This document shows positions 35,137 to 43,994 of a DNA stretch of 64,000 nt, piece after piece. Source of the DNA: Aquabacterium sp. A7-Y (GTDB lineage Bacteria; Pseudomonadota; Gammaproteobacteria; Burkholderiales; Burkholderiaceae_C); assembly GCF_026153205.1 (NCBI RefSeq), contig NZ_JAPFBW010000021.1, positions 1 through 64,000 of the forward strand, given 5' to 3'. The notes below the pieces were generated by a model. The model had not been told where the DNA came from, searched no databases, and was given only the letters and a program-made list of their open reading frames with translations. The position numbers and the translations under genes are program-made. Within the stretch, counting starts at the first letter, position 1; each line of letters opens with the position of its first letter.

Positions 35137-35636
35137 AGCTCCAGGCCGACAAGCTGCAGGAACTGCGCAAGCAACTGAGCACGCGCTGGGCCGCGATGGA
35201 CCTGCGCGAGCGCCGCCTGGTGATGGCGGCAGCCGCACTGGTGGCGCTGGCCTTGCTGTGGTGGGTGGGCCTGGCGCCGGCGCTGCGCACCTTGCGCGAG
35301 ACGCCGGCCCGGCTGGCCGCCTTGGACCAGCAGCTCTTGCAGATGCGCGCGCTGGCCGCCGAGAGCCGCGCCCTGAAGGACCTGCCCAGCGTCGGCGCAA
35401 CGCAGGCCAGCACGGCGCTGCAAGCCTCGGTCGCCCGCTTCGAAGGCAAGATCAAGCTCAGCCTGCAGGGCGAGCGCGCCACGCTGACGCTGACCGGTGT
35501 CAAGGGCGACCCGCTGTGGGCCCTGCTCAACGAAATCCGCAACACGGCCCGTGCCCGCCCCGTCGATGCCCAGCTGACGCACGGCGCGGAAGGCTACAGC
35601 GGCACGCTGGTGTTGAGCCTGCCGTCCGGGTCATGA
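35133..35636 (+). CDS. gspM: Type II secretion inner-membrane protein GspM
   Basis: A 167-residue bitopic protein with a cytoplasmic helix (LRKQLSTRWAAMDLRERRLV), one span (MAAAALVALALLWWVGLAPAL), a periplasmic coiled-coil region (TPARLAALDQQLLQMRALAAE) and a small ferredoxin-like domain. This is the standard GspM layout, and the start RWxxLxxRER is a family hallmark. It stabilises GspL. Overlaps gspL and gspN by 4 bp. Confidence 0.92.
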   Translation: MKLQADKLQELRKQLSTRWAAMDLRERRLVMAAAALVALALLWWVGLAPALRTLRETPARLAALDQQLLQMRALAAESRALKDLPSVGATQASTALQASVARFEGKIKLSLQGERATLTLTGVKGDPLWALLNEIRNTARARPVDAQLTHGAEGYSGTLVLSLPSGS

Positions 35637-36496
35637 AACTGCGCACCTCCCTGATCAAACCCAGGGCGCCTTCCCTGCGCGCCGCCCCCGCCCGCTCGAT
35701 GCGCGCCGCGGCGGCCGCGGCGCGTCGCTGGGGCTGGCTCGGCGGGCTGCTCGGGGCAATGGTCGCCGTGGTCGCCTGTGCGCCGGCCAGCTGGCTGGCC
35801 GGCGCGGTGGCCCAGGGGACCGGGCAGCGCGTGCTGCTGGCCGAGGCGCAAGGCACGGTCTGGGCCGGCAGCGCGATGCTGATCCTCACCGGCGGCAGCG
35901 GCAGCCAGGACGCCGCGACGCTGCCGGGCCGCGTCGCCTGGGACCTGGGGCTCGCCGGTCGGGCCTTGCAATTGAACTTGCGGCAGGATTGTTGCCTCAA
36001 TGGCACAGTGTCGCTGCAGATCCGGCCCGGGCTGGGTCGAACGGAGGTCAAATTGCTGCCACAGGGCGGCTGGGTCGGGCAGTGGCCGAGTGGCCTGCTG
36101 AGTGGACTGGGCACCCCCTGGAACACACTGAGGCTGGGCGGCGCGATCCGCTTCAGCGCCCCCGAAGGACTGACGCTGCAGCAGGCCGCAGGCCGCTGGC
36201 AGATGCAAGGCAGTGCGGACATCGAGGTACTCAACGCCTCGTCGCCGCTGACCACGCTGGAGCAGTTGGGCAGCTACCGGCTGCGGCTGTCCAGCAATCC
36301 CGAAGGACAGGTGCAGACGCAGTTGAGCACGAGCGAAGGCGCCCTGCAGTTGACGGGCGAGGGCATGGTGGGGCCGAAGGGCCTGCGTTTCCGCGGTGAA
36401 GCACGCGCAAGCGAAGGCAACGAAGCCGCCCTGAACAACCTGTTGAACATCATCGGGCGGCGCGACGGCGAGCGCTCGGTCATCTCGATCGGATAA
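35633..36496 (+). CDS. gspN: Type II secretion protein GspN
   Basis: Accessory component, 287 residues, with a basic N-terminus, one membrane span (GWLGGLLGAMVAVVACAPASWLAG) and a periplasmic domain that carries LLAEAQGTVWAGSAMLIL, the GspN hallmark. Two adjacent Cys (DCCLNGT) are unusual in a periplasmic domain. The C-terminal region GMVGPKGLRFRGEARA is also typical of the family. Required in some but not all type II systems. It lies 2 bp before gspD. Confidence 0.88.
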   Translation: MKLRTSLIKPRAPSLRAAPARSMRAAAAAARRWGWLGGLLGAMVAVVACAPASWLAGAVAQGTGQRVLLAEAQGTVWAGSAMLILTGGSGSQDAATLPGRVAWDLGLAGRALQLNLRQDCCLNGTVSLQIRPGLGRTEVKLLPQGGWVGQWPSGLLSGLGTPWNTLRLGGAIRFSAPEGLTLQQAAGRWQMQGSADIEVLNASSPLTTLEQLGSYRLRLSSNPEGQVQTQLSTSEGALQLTGEGMVGPKGLRFRGEARASEGNEAALNNLLNIIGRRDGERSVISIG

Positions 36497-36498
36497 GC

Positions 36499-38817
36499 AT
36501 GAAGGTGAAGTCGCAGGGCCGGATGGGTTCCAAAGCGCTGTGTACGGCGGTCTCGGCCGCGGTCCTGGTCATGAGCCTGCCCGCCGCGCTGGCGCAGCAG
36601 GCCCCGGTGGAGCGCGCTGACGCGCCGGTCTCCAACCAGGTGACGCTGAATTTCGTCAACGCCGACATCGAAGGCGTCGCGCGCGCGATGGGAGTGATCC
36701 TGAAGCGCCAGTTTGTGGTCGACCCGCGGGTCAAGGGCACCATGACGCTCTACAGCGAGCAGCCCATGACCCGGGCCGACGCCTACCTGAGCTTCCTGGC
36801 CGCGCTGCGCGGTCTGGGTTTCGCGCTGGTGCAGGTCGACGGCCTCTACAAGATCGTGCCCGAGGCCGACGCCAAGCTGCAGACCGGCAGCGTCTCGGCC
36901 GGCGCCGTGACGCCGCAGCGCGGCGACCAGGTGATCACGCAGATCTTCCGCATCAACTACGAGAACGCCAACAACCTCGTGACGGTGTTGCGCCCGCTGA
37001 TCAGCCCCAACAACACCATCAACGTCAACGCCGGCAACAACTCGCTGGTCATCACCGACTACGCCGACAACCTGCGCCGGCTGGCCAAGATCATCGCCGC
37101 CCTCGACATCCCCGGCAGCACCGACGTCGAGGTGATCCCCCTGCAGCATGCTGTCGTGACCGACCTGCTGCCCGTCGTGCAGCGACTGGCGGACCAGGCC
37201 GGCGGGGGCGTTCCCGGCCTGCCGCCCGGAGCACCGGTGGGCCAGGGCGGCGCCAGCGGCGGCGGCTCGATCATGGCGGACGCGCGCACCAACTCGCTGC
37301 TCGTCAAGGCCCCGAACCCGGCCCGGATGAACGCGATCAAGTCGCTGGTGGCGCGCCTGGATCGGCCCGGCGCCAACGGGGCGGCCGGCAGCGGCATCCA
37401 CGTGGTCTACCTGAAAAATGCCGACGCGGTGCGCCTCGCCCAGGTGCTGCGCGCGGCCTTCGCGAGCCAGGCACAGGCGGCCCAGCAGGCCGCCGGCGGC
37501 ACCGGCGCCGGCAATGTCGGCGGGCTCGGCAACATCCAGGGCGGCGGCAACCAGCCCGGCAATCTGCAGAACAGTTATGCCGGCGCGCTGGGCGGCGGCA
37601 ACGGCACCAGCGGCGTCTCGCCGCAGGCGGCCTCGCCGGTCAACGCCGCGGCCCAGCCCTCGACAGGCGGCTTCATCCAGGCCGACCCGGCCAGCAACTC
37701 GCTGATCATCACCGCCGCCGAGCCGCTCTACCGGCAGCTGCGTGCCGTGATCGAGCAGCTCGACTCGCGCCGGGCCCAGGTTTATGTCGAGACCATGATC
37801 GTCGAGGTCAATGCCACCAAGATGGCCGAGGCGGGCTTCCAGTGGCAGGGCCTGCTGGGCAAGGACGGCGACAAGTACGGACTGGTCGGGGGCACCAACT
37901 TCGGCGGCGGCGGCAACAACATCATCAACCTGTCGCTGGCGGCCGCGGGTCGAAGCACCGGCACCGAGGGCGGCCCGCCCGTCCCCGGGGGAGGCCTGAA
38001 CGTCGGCCTGATCAAGAAGTTCGGCAACGTCTACAACCTGGCGGCGCTGGCGCGTTTCCTCGAAACCAACGTCGGCGGCAACGTCCTGTCCACGCCCAAC
38101 CTGGTGACCCTGGACAACGAGGAAGCCAAGATCACCGTGGGTCAGAACGTGCCGTTCGTGACCGGCCAGTACACCAACACCGGCACCGGCACGACCAGCC
38201 CCTTCCAGACCATCGAGCGCAAGGACGTGGGCATCACCTTGCGCGTCAAGCCGCAGATCGGCGAGAACGGCACGGTGCGCATGCAGATCTACCAGGAGGT
38301 CTCGAGCGTCCAGGACAGCTCGGCCTCCGGCATCATCACCAACAAGCGCGCGGTCGAGTCCAACGTGGTGGTCGACGATGGCGCCATCGTGGTCCTTGGC
38401 GGCCTCATCGAGGACAAGTTCGAGGACAACCGCGACAAGGTGCCTCTGCTGGGTGACGCACCGGTGATCGGCGGGCTGTTCCGAAGTGAGCGCCGCAAGC
38501 GCGAAAAGACCAACCTGATGATCTTCCTGCGTCCCATCGTGATGCGCGACCAGGATGCCCTGAACCGCATGTCGATGGACCGCTACGACATCATCCGCGC
38601 GCAGCAGAAGGACAACCAGCCCGAACACCGCGTGCTGATCCCCGTCAACGAGGCACCGGTGCTGCCCGCGCTGGGCAGGCCCCAAGCGCCCGACGCCGCG
38701 ACGGCGCCGAAGCCGCCCGCGACTCCGGCGACCCCTGCACCTGCGCCGACGCAGCCCATCGCCCCGGGCCCCGCCACCCCGGCAGCGCCGAGCGCGCCCG
38801 CCGCCCCGGTGAACTGA
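36499..38817 (+). CDS. gspD: Type II secretion secretin GspD
   Basis: Outer-membrane secretin channel, 772 residues. A signal peptide (cleaved near ALAQQAPVE) precedes the N0 domain (VTLNFVNADIEGVARAMG), three N1-N3 domains with the repeated LRRLAKIIAALDIP and ARTNSLLVKAPN-type units, and the secretin core VYVETMIVEVNATKMAEAGFQW to LGDAPVIGGLFRSERRKREKTNLMIFLRPIV (quoted in parts). A Gly/Asn/Ala-rich linker (about 325-400) is inserted in N3 and is longer than in enteric GspD. The C-terminal tail is Ala/Pro-rich (about 45 residues) where a pilotin-binding S domain may be. No pilotin gene is recognised nearby. Confidence 0.95.
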   Translation: MKVKSQGRMGSKALCTAVSAAVLVMSLPAALAQQAPVERADAPVSNQVTLNFVNADIEGVARAMGVILKRQFVVDPRVKGTMTLYSEQPMTRADAYLSFLAALRGLGFALVQVDGLYKIVPEADAKLQTGSVSAGAVTPQRGDQVITQIFRINYENANNLVTVLRPLISPNNTINVNAGNNSLVITDYADNLRRLAKIIAALDIPGSTDVEVIPLQHAVVTDLLPVVQRLADQAGGGVPGLPPGAPVGQGGASGGGSIMADARTNSLLVKAPNPARMNAIKSLVARLDRPGANGAAGSGIHVVYLKNADAVRLAQVLRAAFASQAQAAQQAAGGTGAGNVGGLGNIQGGGNQPGNLQNSYAGALGGGNGTSGVSPQAASPVNAAAQPSTGGFIQADPASNSLIITAAEPLYRQLRAVIEQLDSRRAQVYVETMIVEVNATKMAEAGFQWQGLLGKDGDKYGLVGGTNFGGGGNNIINLSLAAAGRSTGTEGGPPVPGGGLNVGLIKKFGNVYNLAALARFLETNVGGNVLSTPNLVTLDNEEAKITVGQNVPFVTGQYTNTGTGTTSPFQTIERKDVGITLRVKPQIGENGTVRMQIYQEVSSVQDSSASGIITNKRAVESNVVVDDGAIVVLGGLIEDKFEDNRDKVPLLGDAPVIGGLFRSERRKREKTNLMIFLRPIVMRDQDALNRMSMDRYDIIRAQQKDNQPEHRVLIPVNEAPVLPALGRPQAPDAATAPKPPATPATPAPAPTQPIAPGPATPAAPSAPAAPVN

Positions 38818-38832
38818 GCAGGAGGCCGCAGC

Positions 38833-40254
38833 ATGGGCGCCCGCCATCCCCTGCCTTACGCCTTCGCGAAAGCCCACACCGTCCTGCTCGAGGACGACGG
38901 CGAACGCCTGGTGCTGTGGGCCGACGAAAGCGTCTCGCCCCAGGCCATCTCGGAGGTGCTGCGGCACTTCGAGGTGCATGCCTTCGAACGCGAGGCCGCG
39001 GCCACCTTGTCGCAGCGCATCGCCGCTGCCTACGCCGGCGGCGAGTCGAGCGCGGCCGCGGTGGTCGGCGAGGTCGAGAGCGCGGTCGACCTGTCGCGCA
39101 TGATGCAGGACCTGCCGGCCGTCGAGGACCTGCTGGAGGCCGCCAACGACGCGCCCATCATCCGCATGCTCAACGCCCTGCTGACGCAGGCGGCCAAGGA
39201 CGGCGCGTCCGACATCCACATCGAGCCCTACGAGCGCAGCTCCTCGGTGCGCTTCCGCGTCGACGGCGGGCTGCGCGAGGTGGTGCAGCCCAACAAGGCC
39301 CTGCACGCCGCGCTGATCTCGCGCCTGAAGATCATGGCCGAGCTCGACATCTCGGAGAAGCGCCTGCCGCAGGACGGCCGCATCTCGCTGCGCATCGGCG
39401 GCCGCGCGATCGACGTGCGGGTTTCGACATTACCCTCGGCCCATGGCGAGCGTGCGGTGCTGCGTCTGCTCGACAAGGGCGAGACCAAGTTCACGCTCGA
39501 AGGCCTGGGCATGGGCGGCGACACCCTGGTGCGCTTCAACAAGCTGGTCAAGCAGCCTCACGGCATCGTGCTGGTCACCGGCCCCACCGGCTCCGGCAAG
39601 ACCACCACGCTCTACGCCGGGCTGGGCCGCATCGACACCTCCACCACCAACATCCTGACGGTGGAGGACCCGGTCGAGTACGAGCTGCCCGGCATCGGCC
39701 AGACCCAGGTCAACGCCAAGATCGACCTGACCTTCGCCAAGGCCCTGCGCGCCATCCTGCGCCAGGACCCGGACGTCATCATGATCGGCGAAATCCGCGA
39801 CTTCGAGACCGCGCAGATCGCCATCCAGGCCTCGCTGACCGGCCACCTGGTGCTCGCCACCCTGCACACCAACGATGCGCCCAGCGCGGTCACCCGCCTA
39901 ACCGACATGGGGGTCGAGCCCTTCCTGCTGTCTTCCTCGCTGCTCGGCGTGCTGGCGCAGCGTCTGGTGCGCAAGCTCTGCATCGTCTGCAAGCGCCAGG
40001 ACGCCAACGGTCGCTGGCACCCGGTGGGCTGCCCCGAATGCGGCAACACCGGCTACAAGGGCCGCACCGGCGTCTACGAGCTGATGGTGGCCGACGACAA
40101 GGTGCGCGCGCTGATCCACAGCCGCGCCGCCGAGTCGCAGCTGTTCGTCGCGGCCGAGCAGGCCGGCATGCGCACCATGCGCGAGGACGGCGAGCGCCTG
40201 GTGCGTGCCGGCCTCACCTCGCTCGAGGAAGTGCTGCGCGTGACACGCGACTGA
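38833..40254 (+). CDS. gspE: Type II secretion ATPase GspE
   Basis: Cytoplasmic hexameric motor, 473 residues. The N2-type domain is followed by Walker [11 protein letters not shown], the Asp box ([19 protein letters not shown], in part), Walker [18 protein letters not shown] and the His box [14 protein letters not shown]. Near the C-terminus CIVC and CPEC form the four-Cys zinc-binding domain that marks GspE-type members. The GspL-binding N1 domain is shorter than in Vibrio EpsE. The start follows AGGAGGC. One of the few stretches with TTA codon use is [11 protein letters not shown], of no clear meaning. Confidence 0.96.
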   Translation: MGARHPLPYAFAKAHTVLLEDDGERLVLWADESVSPQAISEVLRHFEVHAFEREAAATLSQRIAAAYAGGESSAAAVVGEVESAVDLSRMMQDLPAVEDLLEAANDAPIIRMLNALLTQAAKDGASDIHIEPYERSSSVRFRVDGGLREVVQPNKALHAALISRLKIMAELDISEKRLPQDGRISLRIGGRAIDVRVSTLPSAHGERAVLRLLDKGETKFTLEGLGMGGDTLVRFNKLVKQPHGIVLVTGPTGSGKTTTLYAGLGRIDTSTTNILTVEDPVEYELPGIGQTQVNAKIDLTFAKALRAILRQDPDVIMIGEIRDFETAQIAIQASLTGHLVLATLHTNDAPSAVTRLTDMGVEPFLLSSSLLGVLAQRLVRKLCIVCKRQDANGRWHPVGCPECGNTGYKGRTGVYELMVADDKVRALIHSRAAESQLFVAAEQAGMRTMREDGERLVRAGLTSLEEVLRVTRD

Positions 40255-40285
40255 GCCCCCGACCCGCTGACTCCGCCCGACATCC

Positions 40286-41500
40286 ATGCCCGCCTACCGT
40301 TTTGAAGCGCTCGACGCCGCCGGCAACAGCAGCACCGGACTGATCGAAGCCGACAACGCCAAGGCCGCGCGCGCCCAGCTGCGCGCCCAGAAGCTGGTGC
40401 CGCTGGAGGTCCACGCGGTCGCCGCCGAGGCCGACAAGCCCGGCAACGTCAACCTGCGCCGCAAGGCCTTCAGCTCCACCGGCCTGGCGATCTGGACCCG
40501 TCAGCTCTCGGGCCTGGTCACCTCCGGCCTGCCGCTGGAGCGTGCCCTCACTGCGCTCGGCGACGAAGCCGAGGACGAGCGCCAGCGCGAACTGCTGGCC
40601 CACCTGCGCAGCGAGGTCAACGCCGGCTCCAGCTTCGCCAAGGCCCTGGGCAGCGCGCCGCGCGAGTTCGACGAGATCTACCGCGCGGTGGTCGCCGCCG
40701 GTGAACAGAGCGGCGGCCTGGGCCTGGTGCTGGAGAAGCTGGCCGACGACCTGGAGGAGCGCCAGGCGCTGCGCAGCAAGCTGATCGGCGCCGCGCTCTA
40801 CCCGGCCATCGTCTCCCTGGTGGCCGTCGTGATCGTCATCTTCCTGGTGACCTATGTCGTGCCGCAGGTCGCCTCGGTGTTCTCCAGCAGCAAGCAGGCA
40901 TTGCCCTTCCTGACCGTGGCGATGCTCGCCATCAGCGCCTTCGTGCGCCAGTGGGGCTGGCTGGTGGCGCTGCTGCTGGCCGCGGGCGGCGGCATGCTGT
41001 CGTGGTCGCTGCGCAACGAGGCCTTCCGCGAGCGTTTCGACGCGGCCTGGCTCACGCTGCCGCTGGTCGGGCGGCTGGCGCGCGGCTACAACGCGGCGCG
41101 TTTCGCCGGCACGCTGGCGATGCTGGCCGGCGCCGGCGTGCCCATCCTGAAGGCGCTGCAGGCCGCAGCCGAAACCCTCAACAACCGCGCCATGCGCGTC
41201 GACGCGCTGGACGCCCTGGTGCAGGTGCGGGAAGGCGCGCCGCTGGCCTCGGCACTGGCCGGGAAAAAGCGCTTCCCCGGTCTGATCGCGATGTTTTCGC
41301 GCCTGGGCGAGCAGACCGGGCGCCTGCCCCACATGCTCGGCCGCGCCGCCGACCAGCTCGGCCAGGAGGTGCAGCGTCGCGCGATGGCGCTGGCCACTAT
41401 CCTCGAGCCGCTGCTCATCGTCGTGATGGGCCTGGTGGTGATGATGATCGTGCTGGCCGTGCTGATGCCCATCATCCAGCTCAACTCCTGGGTGCGCTGA
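40286..41500 (+). CDS. gspF: Type II secretion platform protein GspF
   Basis: Polytopic inner-membrane platform protein, 404 residues. It begins MPAYRFEALDAAGNSSTGLIEAD, the GspF start, and has two homologous cytoplasmic helical domains (FTRQLSGLVTSGLPLERAL-type, here IWTRQLSGLVTSGLPLERAL, and RFAGTLAMLAGAGVPILKAL). Three membrane spans are at about 170-192, 220-242 and 375-398. Last gene of the gsp cluster. GCCGAC/GTCGGC at about 41523-41541 can form a small hairpin after the stop, without a U tract. Confidence 0.95.
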   Translation: MPAYRFEALDAAGNSSTGLIEADNAKAARAQLRAQKLVPLEVHAVAAEADKPGNVNLRRKAFSSTGLAIWTRQLSGLVTSGLPLERALTALGDEAEDERQRELLAHLRSEVNAGSSFAKALGSAPREFDEIYRAVVAAGEQSGGLGLVLEKLADDLEERQALRSKLIGAALYPAIVSLVAVVIVIFLVTYVVPQVASVFSSSKQALPFLTVAMLAISAFVRQWGWLVALLLAAGGGMLSWSLRNEAFRERFDAAWLTLPLVGRLARGYNAARFAGTLAMLAGAGVPILKALQAAAETLNNRAMRVDALDALVQVREGAPLASALAGKKRFPGLIAMFSRLGEQTGRLPHMLGRAADQLGQEVQRRAMALATILEPLLIVVMGLVVMMIVLAVLMPIIQLNSWVR

Positions 41501-41652
41501 GCGCCTGCCCCGCGAAGGCCAGCGCCGACGCGCCTTGTCGGCGACGGTCCGACACACGAAAAACCGGGCACAGGTCATGCTTAAGCCCTCGGTGACGGCG
41601 GCGGGCGGCCCAGCGCTTCCGGCCGGACGTCACGGTGCTGCAGCGGACGAGT

Positions 41653-41680
41653 GAACAGGCGGGGTTTTCCCCGTTTGTTC
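41653..41680 (+). promoter_or_regulatory. Stable RNA hairpin upstream of the AAA gene
   Basis: GAACAGGCGGGG, loop TTTT, CCCCGTTTGTTC forms a continuous 12-bp RNA stem on the plus strand if the two G-U wobbles are counted. On the minus strand those positions become A-C mismatches, so the structure favours a plus-strand transcript. It lies 68 bp before the start of the AAA ATPase gene and has no U tract on its 3' side. The rest of 41501-41748 shows no gene. Confidence 0.45.
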
Positions 41681-41748
41681 CCCGGCCCGCGGCAGGCAGG
41701 CTCTGCTTGAATCCATCTCACCTGCGGTGTCCCCTGGAGGTTCATCCG

Positions 41749-42744
41749 ATGAGTGCCAATGACCTGGTTCCCGTGCGCGGCGGTCACCATATCCCGATCG
41801 CCCACATGCGTGCCGTCTACCGGCTCACCGATGTCGAGCGGCGGCTGGACAAGCTGCCGCAGAAGGAACATGAAAACCTGCGCTCGACCTACGAGCGCAT
41901 GCTGGAGCGTGGTCCCGAACGTTTCCAAGTCAAGCCTTCGGGGCTGCCGGCGATGGACGCGCTCTACGACGAGCTGCCCAACTTCAGCGAGGTGCTGGAT
42001 GACGTGAAGCGCCAGCTGGCGCTGTGCGAGGACAGCCGGGACGCCCTCGAGATCACGCCCATGCTGCTGCTCGGCTCACCCGGCATCGGCAAGACCCACT
42101 TCGCGCGCCGCCTCTCGCAGCTGCTGGGCACCGGCATGGGTTTCGTCGCGATGAGCTCGCTGACCGCCGGCTGGGTGCTCTCGGGCGCCTCCTCGCAGTG
42201 GAAGGGCGCCCGCCCGGGCAAGGTCTTCGAGACCCTGGTGGACGGCCAGTATGCCAACCCGGTGATGGTGGTCGACGAGATCGACAAGGCCGGCGCCGAG
42301 GCCACGTACGACCCGCTGGGCGCGCTCTACAGCCTGCTCGAGCACGACACCGCGCAGGCCTTCACCGACGAGTTCGCGGAAGTGCCCATCGACGCCAGCC
42401 AGCTCATCTGGGTCGCCACCGCCAACGACGAACGCGCCATCCCCGACCCCATCCTGAACCGGATGAACGTCTACACCGTGCCCGCGCCGGACCGCGATGC
42501 CGCGCGCCGCATCGCGCTGCGCCTCTACCAGGCCATCCGCGGCGAGCACGACTGGGGCTCGCGCTTCGACCCCGAGCCCGGCGAGGCGGTGCTGGAGCGC
42601 ATGAGCGGGCTCGCGCCGCGCGAGATGCGCCGCGCCTGGATGACCGCCTTCGGCAACGCCAAGCTCGACCAGCGCGGGCGCATCGAGGAAAAGGACCTGC
42701 CCGACACGGGCGTCAAAAAGCAGGCCATCGGCTTCGTGCAATGA
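41749..42744 (+). CDS. Lon-like AAA ATPase without protease domain
   Basis: A 331-residue AAA protein resembling the ATPase module of Lon. A helical N-terminal region carries LTDVERRLDKLPQKEHENLRST. Walker A reads LLGSPGIGKTHFARRL, followed by the pore segment GMGFVAMSSLTAGWVLSGASSQWKGARPG (in part), Walker B NPVMVVDEIDKA, sensor 1 WVATANDE, arginine-finger region IPDPILNRMNVY and sensor 2 GLAPREMRRAW. The N-terminal LAN domain and the Ser-Lys peptidase domain of Lon are absent and the gene ends cleanly, so this is not a truncation by frameshift. Start chosen at 41749 because GGAGG (41736-41740) precedes it. It may act as an unfoldase or remodelling factor; partner unknown. Confidence 0.82.
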   Translation: MSANDLVPVRGGHHIPIAHMRAVYRLTDVERRLDKLPQKEHENLRSTYERMLERGPERFQVKPSGLPAMDALYDELPNFSEVLDDVKRQLALCEDSRDALEITPMLLLGSPGIGKTHFARRLSQLLGTGMGFVAMSSLTAGWVLSGASSQWKGARPGKVFETLVDGQYANPVMVVDEIDKAGAEATYDPLGALYSLLEHDTAQAFTDEFAEVPIDASQLIWVATANDERAIPDPILNRMNVYTVPAPDRDAARRIALRLYQAIRGEHDWGSRFDPEPGEAVLERMSGLAPREMRRAWMTAFGNAKLDQRGRIEEKDLPDTGVKKQAIGFVQ

Positions 42745-42765
42745 AGCTGCGGCGCGGGGGCCGCC

Positions 42766-43746
42766 TCACCACAGCGGCGCGGTTCTGCGCGCGCTCGCGT
42801 CGGGCCGGCTGCCGGCGTTCCTGGCCAGGAACAGGCGGTAGCTGAGCCAGCTGCCCTCGGCCTGCACCTCGAGCCGGTCGCCGTCGGCGTCGCGCATGCG
42901 CAGCAGCCCGCGGGTCGGGAACTCCTCCTCGCCCAGTTCGAAGGCCTGCTCCTGGCTCACCTCGTAACGCCGGCCGTCGATCAGCACCGTGCCTGCAAAG
43001 CTCATCGTCGTCGCTTCCGCCTGGTACAGGTAGCTGAGGGTGACGCGGTGCCGCCACGTCCTCGCGGCCGGCCCGGCGCCGATGCGGAAGTCCTCGTAGG
43101 CCAGCACGAAGTGGCTGTCGCCGTTCTCCGGGTAGCTGAGGTCCACGATGGTGCGGCCATCGGCCCGGAACTGACCGTGCCCGAAGGCGGCAAAATCGAC
43201 GTTGACCGTCGCCTGCACGCTGTTGTTGCTGCCTTTGCGGAAAGCCGTCAGCGTCCCGGTGATGCGGCCCACCACCGGGTTTCCGTTGACGACACACGCG
43301 TCGGAAGTCACGGTGGTGTGGTCGCCGACGGTATGCCCGGTGTCGCTGCCGTACTCGACGGCGATCAGCAGCCGTCCGCTGTCGCAATAGCTCTCGTCAT
43401 AATCGGTGAAGCTGCCCACCGCTTGTTTGCGCGCGACACGGCCGGCCAGTGGGTCGGCGACCAGTCGGTGCAGTGCATAAAGCGGGTGGCGACGCGCGGT
43501 ACGCCGACTCACCGTGCCGACGGTCGCCGGCGAGGCCGACAGCACCAGGCTCGACAGGGACGCACTCGACTGCAGCGTTTCCATCGCGGTGTCGGCCGTC
43601 GCGATGAAGCTTTCCGCCCTGAGATCGCCGTCGACACCGCCGTTGGGCTCCCGGGCGTCGCCGCCGCGGTCGTCGCCCCCGCCACACGCGGCCAAGCAGG
43701 CCGCCGCCGCGCCGCACACCAGCCGGTGCATCAATTTTTCGAGCAT
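42766..43746 (-). CDS. Putative lipoprotein of unknown function
   Basis: A 326-residue exported protein. The N-terminus MLEKLMHRLVCGAAAACLAAC is a lipoprotein signal peptide with lipobox LAAC followed by GGGDD, so it is probably anchored in a membrane facing the periplasm. The mature part has an Asp/Gly-rich linker and then a beta-rich domain with segments such as GSFTDYDESYCDSGRLLIAVEYG and RITGTLTAFRKGSNNSVQATV. No enzyme motif is recognised. It is convergent with the upstream AAA gene, 21 bp apart, and divergent from the nucleotidase gene. Function unknown. Confidence 0.75.
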   Translation of the reverse strand: MLEKLMHRLVCGAAAACLAACGGGDDRGGDAREPNGGVDGDLRAESFIATADTAMETLQSSASLSSLVLSASPATVGTVSRRTARRHPLYALHRLVADPLAGRVARKQAVGSFTDYDESYCDSGRLLIAVEYGSDTGHTVGDHTTVTSDACVVNGNPVVGRITGTLTAFRKGSNNSVQATVNVDFAAFGHGQFRADGRTIVDLSYPENGDSHFVLAYEDFRIGAGPAARTWRHRVTLSYLYQAEATTMSFAGTVLIDGRRYEVSQEQAFELGEEEFPTRGLLRMRDADGDRLEVQAEGSWLSYRLFLARNAGSRPDASARRTAPLW

Positions 43747-43859
43747 GGGGTTCCCTCAAACTGCCTCGTTACTGCTGCGCCCGCGACACAGGAGGCCTCG
43801 CGGGGCGGCGGATGATGACATGGAAATGCGGGGCCTTCCGCCCCGCGGAGACAGCGGCG

Positions 43860-43888
43860 TTTCGATGGTCGGGCGACACCACTATCAT
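43860..43888 (+). promoter_or_regulatory. Putative promoter of the 5'-nucleotidase gene
   Basis: TTTCGA (43860-43865) and TATCAT (43883-43888) are 17 bp apart; the start would be near 43895. The first ATG, at 43897, opens a 33-codon frame that ends in an ATGA overlap with the nucleotidase start. A GCGGGGC/GCCCCGC hairpin lies just upstream, around 43828-43846. Both matches are moderate. Confidence 0.4.
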
Positions 43889-43994
43889 CGCGGCCCATGG
43901 AAGCTTCACTGTCTTGCCGGCCGCTGATGCCGGAGCCCCCGGCCGCAGCCCTCCCGGAGGCTGGCTTGCCGTCCCCGGTGAGCGGGGTGCTCTC

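Noticed and set aside
36274-39306. A minus-strand open frame of about 1000 codons antisense to gspD and gspE
   Set aside because: Composition is low-complexity His/Arg/Asp/Gly-rich and mirrors the coding frames of gspN, gspD and gspE. It is a by-product of GC-rich third positions.
43812-43994. Upstream extension of the 5'-nucleotidase coding region
   Set aside because: The extra 61 residues have no family similarity and contain the predicted promoter; the family start matches the ATG at 43995.
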